A stretch of 64,000 nt of DNA from contig NZ_CP173427.1 of NCBI RefSeq assembly GCF_045038035.1, forward strand, positions 5,146,001 to 5,210,000, read 5' to 3'. Under the pieces are notes generated by a model that saw nothing but the letters and a program-made list of their open reading frames with translations, did no database searches and was not told the DNA's origin. The position numbers and the translations under genes were made by a program. The stretch is from Paenibacillus_F chitinolyticus_A. Its GTDB lineage: Bacteria; Bacillota; Bacilli; Paenibacillales; NBRC-103111. Of the stretch, positions 7,763-16,940 are shown one piece after another (positions within the stretch are counted from its first letter, which is position 1; every line of letters begins with the position of its first letter).

Positions 7763-9073
7763 TTACGCTTCCTCGATTTCACACCAGTTCACAATCGTTT
7801 TGGCAATCATCTTGACGGCCTGAATCACTTCGTCAACGGGTGTAAATTCGTCGCTATGATGGGCAAGGCTTGGATCACCAGGTCCAAAGTTAATGGTCGG
7901 TATGCCGACATTCACCGGCCAGCCCATATCGGTATGGAAGCCCAGTCCTTCGATTTTGCCTTCCTCTCCAATGGCCTTCAAGGATTGTACACAGGTCTGA
8001 ACAAAGGGGTGTGCCACATCCGTTTCTGCACAATCGGCATCCACCAGCCATTCGATTTCCGGCATATGCTCACGCAGCCAAGGATCTGACTCCGATACCT
8101 CGCGCAGGAAGTCCGTCAATTCCTTCTTTACGTTACCGCCTACAAGCTTCTCGTCCCGCTCCGAGGGCAAGTATTGCGCATTGAATACGATTTCCGCCTC
8201 ATTCGCGAAGGAGGTCGGGTATTCCCCAGCGTTCAATTGCGCAACATGCACCTGGCAAGGGATCGATAAATATGGATGGGTCTTGTTCGCAGCCCATTTC
8301 TCATTCAAGCGATCCAAATGCTCCAGAATATATCTCGCTTTCTTAATCGCATCAACCGCGCCGCCGTCCTGCCAATCCGCTTGCGGCATCTCAATATGGC
8401 CGCTGCGACCTTGAATCTTGATTTTTCCCCATAAAATCCCGCGGCAAAGCGGGGCGATCGTCAGCGAGGTCGGTTCCGTTAAAATGCAAGCATCCGCTCG
8501 ATAGCCATGGTGAATAAAATCAAGTGCCCCCATGCCTCCCGCTTCCTCATCGACAACCGTGCCGACGATAACCGGCCCTTTAAGCTTAAACCCGCTGCGA
8601 AGAATCGCTTCGACGGCCATAATCATGGCTGCGACTCCGCCCTTCATATCAACGGTGCCGCGGCCGTACATCTTCCCATCGATAACTCGGCCCTCGAACG
8701 GATCGACCGTCCATTTGGAGCCTGCCATGACGACGTCAATATGGCCAAACAAGAGCAGGGACTTGCCTTCCGTTCCTTTGCCGAACGTAGCCGCCAAATT
8801 GGGCCTGCCCGTAAAATCTCTTCCTGGATAATAGCCCGCCATGCCTTCATATTGCTTCAGTTCATCGGCGATGGGCTCCCAGACTTCGATGTCCGCGCCG
8901 AGCTTCTCCAGCTTGCCGGCGATAAATTGTTGAAGGTCCTTCTCTTTGGATGGCGCCGGTTCCTCGAAAAACCAGGGGTTGACGCTCGGAATTTGAATGA
9001 GCTGCTGTAAAAAATGAATAATTTCATCTTGATGATTCTCGATCCAGTCCATTACTCTCTGTTCTTGGTTCAT
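7763..9073 (-). CDS. M20 family metallohydrolase (ArgE/DapE/ACY1 type)
   Basis: A 436-residue zinc hydrolase of the M20 family, which removes acyl, carbamoyl or peptide groups from amines. Metal-site motifs are present: LLLFGHIDVV, GRGTVDMKGG and VVDEEAGG with the paired glutamates that act as base and ligand; a late FHTDMG-type histidine and a final AHHSDEF histidine complete the site. The ATG at 9073 is preceded by AAAGGAGAG; a longer frame to 9136 lacks this. Family members include acetylornithine deacetylase, desuccinylases and allantoate or ureido hydrolases. Here it follows a ureidoglycolate-lyase-like gene by 89 bases, so an N-carbamoyl or N-acyl substrate is a reasonable guess, not shown. 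Confidence 0.85.
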   Translation of the reverse strand: MNQEQRVMDWIENHQDEIIHFLQQLIQIPSVNPWFFEEPAPSKEKDLQQFIAGKLEKLGADIEVWEPIADELKQYEGMAGYYPGRDFTGRPNLAATFGKGTEGKSLLLFGHIDVVMAGSKWTVDPFEGRVIDGKMYGRGTVDMKGGVAAMIMAVEAILRSGFKLKGPVIVGTVVDEEAGGMGALDFIHHGYRADACILTEPTSLTIAPLCRGILWGKIKIQGRSGHIEMPQADWQDGGAVDAIKKARYILEHLDRLNEKWAANKTHPYLSIPCQVHVAQLNAGEYPTSFANEAEIVFNAQYLPSERDEKLVGGNVKKELTDFLREVSESDPWLREHMPEIEWLVDADCAETDVAHPFVQTCVQSLKAIGEEGKIEGLGFHTDMGWPVNVGIPTINFGPGDPSLAHHSDEFTPVDEVIQAVKMIAKTIVNWCEIEEA

Positions 9074-9162
9074 CTCTCTCTCTCCTTTTGGCAGCACTCT
9101 CCTGATACAGCATGAATCCGCAACTGTCGTAAGCAAGCGTATCGGGAGCCATGCCTGCTCGC

Positions 9163-9672
9163 TTATTCGAATCGAACGGTGTTCCCGTCAATAAAATCAA
9201 CCCACGGATTAATCATTTCATCGCCGAATTTATCCTTCTTTTTCTCAATGCCGAACATATAACGGGCATCGTCCGCAGCCGGGTAAGCCGGACTATGCCA
9301 GACCCCCCGATGGATGACGATAGCTTGTCCAGGCTTAATTCGAAAGCACTTGACGGTGGATGCGTCAGGACTTTCATCAGGATCGTCGATGTCCATGCAC
9401 AATGCTACAGGCTGTACAATCTCACGATCAAAGGTAAGCAGCAGCTCTTCACGGCTGACATGCCTCTCCATTGCCGTTACGGCAAATTCGCGCCGCTTGG
9501 TGACCACAAGGCCAAATCCGATTGGCTCCCATACATCCAGCATTTGCACATAGCTCCAGCAATCCCACCCGTCCCCGGATTTGGAGGGATCAATCGCCGG
9601 CATATCCACTACTTTGCCATAGGGAGCAAAAGCCTCCTCCGTCAACTCTTCTATCTGCACCTTGTACTCCAT
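9163..9672 (-). CDS. Ureidoglycolate lyase-like protein
   Basis: A 169-residue cupin-type protein resembling the AllA family (PF04115), which releases glyoxylate and urea from ureidoglycolate. Typical parts are the opening EELTEEAFAPYGKVVD, a strand VTAMERHVSREELLL, and IKPGQAIVIHRGVWHSPAYP, where the HxGxWH run matches the family's C-terminal active-site strand. Size matches AllA. AGGAGGCGACC precedes the ATG. No allantoinase or allantoate amidohydrolase clearly assigned to purine breakdown lies nearby; instead it sits after a sugar ABC importer and ribokinase, so the substrate may be a sugar-linked relative. Confidence 0.75.
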   Translation of the reverse strand: MEYKVQIEELTEEAFAPYGKVVDMPAIDPSKSGDGWDCWSYVQMLDVWEPIGFGLVVTKRREFAVTAMERHVSREELLLTFDREIVQPVALCMDIDDPDESPDASTVKCFRIKPGQAIVIHRGVWHSPAYPAADDARYMFGIEKKKDKFGDEMINPWVDFIDGNTVRFE

Positions 9673-9699
9673 TAAGGTCGCCTCCTAACAGGGGTGTTA

Positions 9700-10731
9700 T
9701 TAGAAATCAAAGCTGTCCACATTATCGTTCGTGACTTCAAGCGTGCCAATAAATACACTTTGTCCGTCTACTTTCACAGTCCCTATCGTCGGAATCTCCA
9801 TGCCGTCCTTGATTTCCTTGCCTTGAGCCAGCTGATCCATAATGTAGACCGTTACATAAGCCAGCTTGCCTGGGTCCCAAATAATATCCGTTTTGATCGT
9901 GCCGCTCTTGATATAATTTTTCACGACGCTCGGCACGGCAATGCCTGTAATGGCAACTTGGTTTTTCTTTAAAGTGCCTGCCTTTACAGCTTGCTCTACT
10001 ACCTCCGCAGCAGCCGTAGGTTCGCCGCCTGCAAATCCGATAATGCCTTTCAGATCAGGGTAAGTTTGTAGCAGGTTTTGCGCATTGGCATACGCCTTCT
10101 GTTGATCGTCGTCGCTCGCAACAGTCGTTACGACCTTAATATCCGGATATTTGGCTGTAAAATAGGCTTTAGCCGCATTGGATTTCGCAATCTGGTTTTG
10201 TGAGCCAAGACCGGCTACCATGAACGCTACCTGTCCTTTACCGCCGATTTCTTCTCCGATCGTTTTGGCCAGAAGCTCCCCCACTTCTTGGTCAGTGGCC
10301 GGAGCTACATAATATTGGCGATCTGTACCCGGCGCATCGCTATCCCAAGTCACAATGTTGACGCCTTGACCCGCCGCTTTCTTGAACACAGGGCCTACCG
10401 CTTTCGCATCATTAGGCGATACACCGATGCCGCTTACTTTGCGGGTCAGCATATCCTGAATCATATTAATTTGCTTGGAGGAATCCGCCTCTGTCGGCGC
10501 ATTGAACAGAACTTCTACCTTCAAATCGGCTGCCGCCTTCTTGGCACCCTTTTCAGCCGCCGCCCAATAAGCAGGGCCGATGGACTTTGGATTCATAAAG
10601 TAAGTCTTTGAGCCGGAAGCTCCCTGGTTCGGTTTGCCTCCGTTATCCGTTTGGTTCCCGCTTGTACTTCCGCATGCTGCCAAATTCAGAGCCAATACAC
10701 CCGTTAGTAACGTCAATGCCAGCTTTTTCAT
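9700..10731 (-). CDS. Sugar ABC transporter substrate-binding lipoprotein (ribose/rhamnose/AI-2 class)
   Basis: About 343 residues. A lipoprotein signal with lipobox LAAC at about residues 17-20 anchors it outside the membrane. The mature part is a type I periplasmic-binding fold (Peripla_BP_4), with two lobes: TYFMNPKSIGPAYWAAAEKG, GIGVSPNDAKAVGPV and WDSDAPGTDRQYYV in the first. The sequence is closest in style to the RhaS/LsrB group rather than classical RbsB. The ATG at 10731 follows GGAGAG by eight bases; a GTG at 10740 overlapping the permease stop is the alternative. It is the receptor for the permeases and ATPase encoded just upstream. Confidence 0.9.
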   Translation of the reverse strand: MKKLALTLLTGVLALNLAACGSTSGNQTDNGGKPNQGASGSKTYFMNPKSIGPAYWAAAEKGAKKAAADLKVEVLFNAPTEADSSKQINMIQDMLTRKVSGIGVSPNDAKAVGPVFKKAAGQGVNIVTWDSDAPGTDRQYYVAPATDQEVGELLAKTIGEEIGGKGQVAFMVAGLGSQNQIAKSNAAKAYFTAKYPDIKVVTTVASDDDQQKAYANAQNLLQTYPDLKGIIGFAGGEPTAAAEVVEQAVKAGTLKKNQVAITGIAVPSVVKNYIKSGTIKTDIIWDPGKLAYVTVYIMDQLAQGKEIKDGMEIPTIGTVKVDGQSVFIGTLEVTNDNVDSFDF

Positions 10732-10736
10732 AGGTT

Positions 10737-11681
10737 TCACTCTCCATTGAATTTTTTGTTTCCTACAGCAAGCAGAAGCAACGCTCCTAAAATGACTGCC
10801 TGGTAAAGCACGGATACACCTAATAGATTCAATCCATTACGCAAAAACACAATGATCAGCAGCCCGACAAATGTGCCTGAAAGACTTCCCCTTCCTCCAA
10901 AAATATGTGTGCCTCCTATCAAAGTCGCTGTAATCACGTCGAGCTCTATATTGGTACCCGATGTCGCCTCCGCGCTTGCCAAACGCGACACCAGAAATAT
11001 ACCCGCCAAGGCCGAGAACAATCCGCTAAGCATAAACAGGATAAACCGGATGCGTACGACCGAGATGCCGGAATAGCGGACAACCTCTTCATTGTTACCA
11101 ATCCCGTACACATAGGTGCTGAATCTGGTTTTTTTCATTACAAAGCTGGCCAGCAGGAACATCACCACAAGGAAAATCGCATTAACCGGAACAACGCCGA
11201 TATATTGCTGGCCCATAAAGTAGAAAGCATCGGGAAAACCGCTTATGGGTCTCCCCTGATTGATCACGTAAACCAGCCCCCGCAGCATCACGAGCATGCC
11301 AATGGTGACGACGATAGCCTGCATGCGGTGCCGCGCGATCAGATAACCATTGACGGCCCCGCACAGCAAGCCGGCCAGCAGTCCAATGATCACACTGATC
11401 CATATATCGATGCCCCGCTCATATGCGACTCCCATACATACAGCGGAGAAAGCCAGAATGGAGCCAACCGATAGATCCATCGCACCGGATATGATGATCA
11501 TGGTCATAGGAATGGCGATCAGCCCTACTTCAACCATCTGGTTAAGCACATTCATAAAGTTGGTGACGGTCAGGAAATAGGGAGACAAGAAGCTGAACAG
11601 CACGATAATGACGAGCAACAGGAGCATTTGAACGATTAGCTTATTTCCCCTAAGCGGGAACCGGCTTGTCCATGCACTCAT
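10737..11681 (-). CDS. Sugar ABC transporter permease (RbsC family), second copy
   Basis: A 314-residue integral membrane protein with eight to ten hydrophobic segments and the BPD_transp_2 pattern: GAMDLSVGSILAFSAVCMG near residue 65, RHRMQAIVVTIGMLVMLRGL, and ATLIGGTHIFGGRGSLSGTF near the C-terminus. It starts inside the stop of the other permease (four-base ATGA overlap), so the two are translated together and probably form a heterodimeric channel with the RbsA-type ATPase. Confidence 0.93.
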   Translation of the reverse strand: MSAWTSRFPLRGNKLIVQMLLLLVIIVLFSFLSPYFLTVTNFMNVLNQMVEVGLIAIPMTMIIISGAMDLSVGSILAFSAVCMGVAYERGIDIWISVIIGLLAGLLCGAVNGYLIARHRMQAIVVTIGMLVMLRGLVYVINQGRPISGFPDAFYFMGQQYIGVVPVNAIFLVVMFLLASFVMKKTRFSTYVYGIGNNEEVVRYSGISVVRIRFILFMLSGLFSALAGIFLVSRLASAEATSGTNIELDVITATLIGGTHIFGGRGSLSGTFVGLLIIVFLRNGLNLLGVSVLYQAVILGALLLLAVGNKKFNGE

Positions 11682-12640
11682 ACCAAATCCCCCTCTTTTC
11701 CTTTGTTTTGCCGTATACGCTGCAGCGTGTTAATGACAATTGCCAGAATAATCAGAAAACCGGTTGCGGCATCAACCCAGAACGGAGAAACCTTGGATAT
11801 AATGAGCCCGTTTTTAACGATGCCCATAAAAAGTACCCCCAGCATCGTTCCGGCTATAGTACCGACGCCCCCGAATATACTTCCCCCGCCGATAAGAACA
11901 GCTGCCATGACTTCAAACGCCAAACCGCTGCCTGCCGTCGAGGCTTGCACACTTCCTACCTTTGCTGCGAAGATAACGGAGGCGATTCCGACCAGCAAGC
12001 CGGTTAATACATAAACCTTAAACTTAGTTCGGGCTATGCTGATTCCCGCAAGCTTGGCTGCCGGACCGTTCCCTCCGATCGAGTAGATTCTTCGGCCCAC
12101 GCGGGTGAATTTCATTAAATAGATGAAGATTGTTATGAGCATAACGGCTGTCAGCAGCGGGAAGGAAATGCCAAGCAAATATCCTTGTTCGAAGAATCGA
12201 AATCCTTCCGGAAAGTTCGTCATCCAGGTTCCCCCGCTGATGCCTACCGCAATGCCCCTGAAGATGTACATGGTGGCCAGGGTGACGATGATGTCCGGTA
12301 TCTTCCTTACAGCGATGAAATAGCCATTGACCATGCCGCATAGCACCCCGATGCATATCCCCATAGCGGCTGCAATCCATGGATGAATGCCATGGCCGAG
12401 GAACAGCCCGACAGATGTCGCTGTCACAGCCAGCACGGAGCCAACCGATAAATCCATGCCTCCCAGAAGAATGACCATCGTCATCCCTATCCCCACAATA
12501 AACATGGAGATGTTCTGACCCACAATCAGCCTTATATTTTCGAATTGCAAAAAGTCAGGTGAAAGGATTGAAAACAACAGCGTGACGAGAATGGTGAATA
12601 AGATAATAGGCGCTTCATGCACATTTAGCAGGCGTTTCAT
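11678..12640 (-). CDS. Sugar ABC transporter permease (RbsC family), first copy
   Basis: A 320-residue paralogue of the following permease with the same landmarks: LGGMDLSVGSVLAVTATSVG, VRKIPDIIVTLATMYIFRGI and AAVLIGGGSIFGGVGTIAGT. Two different permeases with one ATPase are typical of the rhamnose (RhaPQ) and AI-2 (LsrCD) subgroups, not of the ribose system with its single permease; this supports the reading of the binding protein. It overlaps both neighbours by four bases. Confidence 0.93.
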   Translation of the reverse strand: MKRLLNVHEAPIILFTILVTLLFSILSPDFLQFENIRLIVGQNISMFIVGIGMTMVILLGGMDLSVGSVLAVTATSVGLFLGHGIHPWIAAAMGICIGVLCGMVNGYFIAVRKIPDIIVTLATMYIFRGIAVGISGGTWMTNFPEGFRFFEQGYLLGISFPLLTAVMLITIFIYLMKFTRVGRRIYSIGGNGPAAKLAGISIARTKFKVYVLTGLLVGIASVIFAAKVGSVQASTAGSGLAFEVMAAVLIGGGSIFGGVGTIAGTMLGVLFMGIVKNGLIISKVSPFWVDAATGFLIILAIVINTLQRIRQNKGKEGDLV

Positions 12641-14148
12641 AAGAGGCCTCCTTCCGGGAGCGGATGTGAAGCACGCTGCAGCAGTTGTTCCTGGTCTGCC
12701 TCACCATGTGCAAATTCATGAACGATTGTGCCTTTGTGTAGCACCAGGATCCGATCGCTGAGTCCAATCACCTCCGGCATTTCGGACGAAATCAGCAGGA
12801 TGCTCAAGCCTTCTTGAGCCAGTTGATGAATAATATTGTAAATCTCCGCCTTCGCTCCGACATCAACTCCCCGAGTCGGCTCTTCCAGAATAAGAATATC
12901 TGGGTTCGCCGCAAGCCATTTGCCAATCACGACCTTCTGCTGATTGCCGCCACTCAGAAAATCTACGCTTTGTCCGTCACTGGGTGCTTTAATCCGAAGC
13001 TTCTCCATGTACTCCCCGCTCATTTTTTTAATTCGCGACTCGTCCAGCACCGTGTACTTTGAAAGCTGGGGCAGCATCGGGAGCGATAGATTTTGCCGGA
13101 TTGACATCGGTTTTATGACGCCTTGACGGTGACGATCCGGCGGAACGTAAGCAATCTTCTTCGCTTTGGCCTGGCTCGGGCTATTGATTTTCACCGCTGT
13201 GCCATGAACAATGATGTCACCCGCTCCCCGCCTTAGACCGAATAAACGCTCGGCAATCGTATGCGTACCCGAACCCGGAACGCCGAACAACCCTAATATC
13301 TCTCCCTTACACAGTTCAAAAGATACACGGTGAGTGGAATCGAGCGACAACTGCTCTACCTTCAGCACAACCTCTTGACCGTGCTTCTGCTCTCTTACCG
13401 GATATAACTGGCCGACCTCTTTGCCCACCATCATCTGAATCAAGTTCTGTTCAGTAACCTCTTCGATCCCTCGGGTATCAATCTTGGCTCCATCCCTCAG
13501 CACCGTTACCTTATCCGCAATTTCAAATATTTCTTTCATGCGGTGGGAGACATACACGATGGCAACGCCTTGCGCCCGAAGCCGGTTAACCACGTCGAAC
13601 ATTTTTTTCACTTCGTTTTCCGGGAGCGCCGCCGACGGTTCATCCATAATGAGCACATCCGCCTGAAAAGAAAGCGCTTTCGCAATCTCGATTACTTGCT
13701 GGCTGTGGACTCCGAGATGCCGGACCTCCTTGCGGACATCAATTTCGCCTCCCCCTATGGAATCAACCAAACGCTGCGCCTCGTCATACATTTTGGACCA
13801 TTGTATCCGTCCGAATCTGCCGACCATTTCCGGGCGGTCGATAAATATATTTTCCGCGGCTGTCAGATTGGAAAACAAATTGAATTCCTGATGGATAATG
13901 GACACGCCTTGCCGTTGGGCATCGAGCGGGTTGCCGAATGTTACTTCCTTGCCCTTCAGTCTTATCGTTCCTTGCGTCGGTGAATATACGCCGGACAAAA
14001 TTTTCATCAGCGTAGACTTTCCTGCTCCGTTTTCCCCCATAAGCGCATGAACTTCGCCCGGATACAGCTCAAAGCTAACATCGGATAACGCTTTGACCCC
14101 CGGGAACTCTTTGCCGATGCCTTCCATTTTCAAAACCGGATGCCTCAT
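12637..14148 (-). CDS. Sugar ABC transporter ATP-binding protein (RbsA family)
   Basis: A 503-residue protein with two fused ABC domains. Domain one has Walker A GENGAGKST near residue 39, a HSQQVIEIAKAL stretch in place of the usual signature, and Walker B LIMDEPSAAL. Domain two has a changed Walker A (GVPGSGTHT), signature LSGGNQQKV and Walker B LEEPTRGVDVGAK. This split, one active and one altered site, is the family norm. It energises uptake through the two permeases. AGGAGGTCTAAAG precedes the ATG. It lies 138 bases after the ribokinase gene. Confidence 0.95.
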   Translation of the reverse strand: MRHPVLKMEGIGKEFPGVKALSDVSFELYPGEVHALMGENGAGKSTLMKILSGVYSPTQGTIRLKGKEVTFGNPLDAQRQGVSIIHQEFNLFSNLTAAENIFIDRPEMVGRFGRIQWSKMYDEAQRLVDSIGGGEIDVRKEVRHLGVHSQQVIEIAKALSFQADVLIMDEPSAALPENEVKKMFDVVNRLRAQGVAIVYVSHRMKEIFEIADKVTVLRDGAKIDTRGIEEVTEQNLIQMMVGKEVGQLYPVREQKHGQEVVLKVEQLSLDSTHRVSFELCKGEILGLFGVPGSGTHTIAERLFGLRRGAGDIIVHGTAVKINSPSQAKAKKIAYVPPDRHRQGVIKPMSIRQNLSLPMLPQLSKYTVLDESRIKKMSGEYMEKLRIKAPSDGQSVDFLSGGNQQKVVIGKWLAANPDILILEEPTRGVDVGAKAEIYNIIHQLAQEGLSILLISSEMPEVIGLSDRILVLHKGTIVHEFAHGEADQEQLLQRASHPLPEGGLL

Positions 14149-14286
14149 CTTTAGACCTCCTATTCACCTTACCCGGCTGCTTTTTGGATAACTTTAACAA
14201 GACTAAGCGTTAAATCGTCAAAGTCCGGGAATACAGGTGTCCCTTTCCAGGAAAGAAACCCCGTATATTGCCTTTTTATAGCGGCC
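14149..14286. other. Gap between ribokinase and ABC genes
   Basis: This gap is long for an otherwise tight operon. It holds only the ribosome site of the ATPase gene and an AT-rich stretch. I see no clear terminator or promoter. Confidence 0.4.
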
Positions 14287-15210
14287 TTATTGACCTATTG
14301 TTCTATGCCGTAAGAAACGACTGACCTGATCATCTGTCGGAATCGAACTCTGAGCGCCCGGTTGAGCTACAGCCAGCGCCGATGCCGCTGTCGCGTAGCG
14401 CAGGCAGTCATGCACCTCCGCTCCCGTTACATATTTAGCTGCGAATGCTCCAATGAAGGTGTCTCCCGCCGCTGTCGTATCCACTGCGTCAACTGAAAAT
14501 GCGGGTAATGTGATTTGACTTCCCGATTGATCCATGTAGATAGATCCTTTGCTTCCCAAAGTAATAATAAGATGAGGAATGCCGTCTTTCAGCAGTTTCT
14601 TCCCAGCCTCCAGCGCTTGGCTGCTTCCTTCAATACGGATGCCGCTCAGCACCTCCGCCTCGACCTCATTCAAAATGAGGAAAGCAACCTTGTGCAGCTG
14701 GCTCCGGTCAAACCCGTCAATTGGTGCCGGATTCATAAATACCGGAATATGCTTCTCTGCAGCTCTATCCAGCACCCTTTGATTGGCTGCCGATGATATT
14801 TCATTTTGCAGCAAGATGACGTCAAAACCCGAAAGATCCAATTGGTCAATCTCTTCCGCGCCATATCTTCCATTAGCGCCGGAGGATAATATAATGTTGT
14901 TCTCGCCAGCTCCATCTACTGTAATCAAGGCAAGCCCCGTCATACAGGGCTGATCGGCAACATAATCAAGATTAATTTTATCCTCCGCCAACCCCCTGCG
15001 TATGTCGGCGCCAAATGAATCCAAGCCCAGTCCACCGGCCATAGCGACCGAAACTCCAGAGCGAGAAGCGGCAACCGCCTGATTAGCCCCTTTGCCTCCA
15101 ATGAAGAAACGGGTCTCGTTGCCCTGTATCGTTTCGCCGGGAACCGGGTGACGTTCAACCTGTGTGACGATGTCCATATTCATGCTGCCCACTACCAAGA
15201 TCTTCGCCAT
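14287..15210 (-). CDS. rbsK: Ribokinase-like PfkB sugar kinase
   Basis: A 307-residue PfkB kinase of ribokinase type: N-terminal VVGSMNMDIVTQVERHPVPG and the FFIGGKGANQAVAASRSG motif that binds the sugar, plus the C-terminal VDTTAAGDTFIGAFAAKY with the catalytic aspartate. The substitution of TTAAGD for TGAGD occurs in true ribokinases. It would phosphorylate the sugar released or imported by the neighbouring ABC system. GGGGGAGAGCC precedes the ATG; it lies 16 bases after lacI, so it is in the same transcript. The exact sugar, ribose or another pentose, is not proven. Confidence 0.88.
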   Translation of the reverse strand: MAKILVVGSMNMDIVTQVERHPVPGETIQGNETRFFIGGKGANQAVAASRSGVSVAMAGGLGLDSFGADIRRGLAEDKINLDYVADQPCMTGLALITVDGAGENNIILSSGANGRYGAEEIDQLDLSGFDVILLQNEISSAANQRVLDRAAEKHIPVFMNPAPIDGFDRSQLHKVAFLILNEVEAEVLSGIRIEGSSQALEAGKKLLKDGIPHLIITLGSKGSIYMDQSGSQITLPAFSVDAVDTTAAGDTFIGAFAAKYVTGAEVHDCLRYATAASALAVAQPGAQSSIPTDDQVSRFLRHRTIGQ

Positions 15211-15226
15211 GGCTCTCCCCCCAGTA

Positions 15227-16249
15227 TTACGCTTTCAGTCTTTTGACTGAGCCGAATTTCTTCAATTCAACATCCAATATCATTTTCTTCAGCTTCGTCT
15301 GTTCTTTTGGCTTTCCCTTGATTTTTTGAATGAGCATCTCCGCCGCTTGAATTCCCATCTCTCTTGTCGGTCTGCTAACCACGGTCACTCTTGGCTGCAC
15401 GAATTGAGCAAGCTCGTTCTCGTCAAACCCAATTAAAGATATATCCTCTCCGATTCGGAGATTCAAATCGCGTATCGCTTTAATCGCACCCGTACAGATG
15501 ACGTTATTAGCCGCAAATATGGCTGTCGGCGGCTGCTCGGATTGCAAAAGCTCCATTGTAAATCGGTAGCCATCCTCTTCCAGCCAATTCCCCTGCTTAT
15601 GATAGGCAGGATCGGGTGTCAGGCCGCTCTCATGCATGGCTTGACGATAACCCCAATAACGGTCCTTGCCGTCATTAAAATCATGCGCCCCATCTATAAT
15701 GGCAATGCGTTCATGACCATAGTCCACGAAGTGCTTGGTCGCTTCGTAAGCGCCGCGGAAGTTATCGATTAAGACACCGTCGTGGCCGCAATCGTTGATA
15801 TAACGGTCTACAAGGATAGTTGGCTTGCGAATATTCCGGTAAAAATCTGCATCCTTATGCGTACCGATTAAAATAATCCCATCAACATTTTTCCCTAGGA
15901 AGCTTTCAAAAAATTCTTCCTCCTCCGCCTCGTCACTATTCGTAGAGACGACTAGAGTGAAGAAGCCTTCCTTCTTGGCTACCTCTACCATACCGCCAAT
16001 GACTGCAGTGTAGAAGGGATTCTGAATCTCCGGCACCACGACGGAGAGCATGTTGGTTTTTTTATTGACCATCGATGCCGCCATCGTATTCGGCACAAAG
16101 TTCATCTCTTCGACTATTTTGAGTATTTTCTTGCGAGTGGCTTCACTTACGCGATCCCGTCCATTCATCACTCGGGATACCGTAGCTACAGATACATTTG
16201 CTTGCTTGGCCACGTCCTTAATTGTAATTTCCTTGTTCGTCTTAGCCAC
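15227..16249 (-). CDS. LacI family transcriptional regulator
   Basis: A 340-residue repressor. The N-terminal helix-turn-helix is complete: ITIKDVAKQANVSVATVSRV, then the hinge helix region (NTMAASMVNKKT). The rest is a type I binding-protein fold for the effector, resembling RbsR/CcpA-type proteins. Translation starts at a GTG directly after AAAGGAAGGGG. It is the first gene of the island operon, so it likely controls itself and all downstream genes in response to the imported sugar. Several LacI-type palindromic sequences lie in the 400 bases upstream. Confidence 0.93.
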   Translation of the reverse strand: MAKTNKEITIKDVAKQANVSVATVSRVMNGRDRVSEATRKKILKIVEEMNFVPNTMAASMVNKKTNMLSVVVPEIQNPFYTAVIGGMVEVAKKEGFFTLVVSTNSDEAEEEEFFESFLGKNVDGIILIGTHKDADFYRNIRKPTILVDRYINDCGHDGVLIDNFRGAYEATKHFVDYGHERIAIIDGAHDFNDGKDRYWGYRQAMHESGLTPDPAYHKQGNWLEEDGYRFTMELLQSEQPPTAIFAANNVICTGAIKAIRDLNLRIGEDISLIGFDENELAQFVQPRVTVVSRPTREMGIQAAEMLIQKIKGKPKEQTKLKKMILDVELKKFGSVKRLKA

Positions 16250-16270
16250 CCCCTTCCTTTAGTTTAATGT

Positions 16271-16284
16271 CATAACGTTTTCTC
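16271..16284. promoter_or_regulatory. Possible LacI-type operator near the lacI start
   Basis: CATAACGTTTTCTC, on the other strand GAGAAAACGTTATG, has an AACGTT core with the flanking pattern of LacI-family sites. It lies about 20 bases before the GTG start, a position suited to self-repression. Confidence 0.4.
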
Positions 16285-16337
16285 AATATTTTCCCTTTGA
16301 CGATAAAAGCTATGAATCTAATCTATCATTCATTCAA

Positions 16338-16351
16338 TGAAAACGGTTACG
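16338..16351. promoter_or_regulatory. cre-like site (TGAAAACGGTTACG)
   Basis: It matches the cre pattern WTGNAANCGNWNNCW at nearly all fixed positions. It could bind CcpA or the local LacI-type regulator; these proteins read similar sequences. Confidence 0.5.
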
Positions 16352-16422
16352 CAATTTCTAGTTTTATTCTAGTACGTTCCCAATAAGATTACAATAGTTT
16401 TTTTACAAAAAACAAAAATAAT

Positions 16423-16434
16423 AAAGCGTTTTCA
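16423..16434. promoter_or_regulatory. Half-palindrome AAAGCGTTTTCA
   Basis: On the minus strand TGAAAACGCTTT, the left half of a cre. It is one of four similar sites in this region. Confidence 0.4.
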
Positions 16435-16664
16435 TTTTCATGCATAACCTTTTATGTTAAGTATTTGTTCGGTATTTAACTAAATTCTCATTAAAACCTC
16501 GTAAACATGTCATATATCATTACATAAAACCAAGATGTTCATTGGTATCGAGCAGGCCTCAGAAAAATCATACGAATTTTAATGTCAGCCACTCCTCAAA
16601 AACTAGAAACGTTAACCCGCTGTTTCCCTCATTTAAAAACTTCCTTTTTTCAACCAATTGTTTG

Positions 16665-16680
16665 TTAAAACGTTTACGCA
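16665..16680. promoter_or_regulatory. LacI-type site TTAAAACGTTTACGCA
   Basis: An AAACGTTT palindromic core as in LacI-family operators, about 420 bases upstream of the lacI start. It could allow looping with the proximal sites. Confidence 0.35.
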
Positions 16681-16940
16681 ATTTGTTTGAACATGCACAT
16701 TGTTCAGGTAAAATAAAAAAACCTGGGGGATTCAGGAATAAAAACCTTTAATGCCACCCGGCTTGCTGCCTCTTACTATAAGGATGCATGATAATTCTGA
16801 GGAGATTGCTGTTCCCGAGAGCCTTTGGCTAGATCTATTTTACGAGACCTTAGGACGGAAATTGTAGCAGGTAATACAGTATCATTTCGATCACAGGTGC
16901 AAGCTTTCTTCTGCCCAGGTAATGAGCACCAGCTTAAAGA

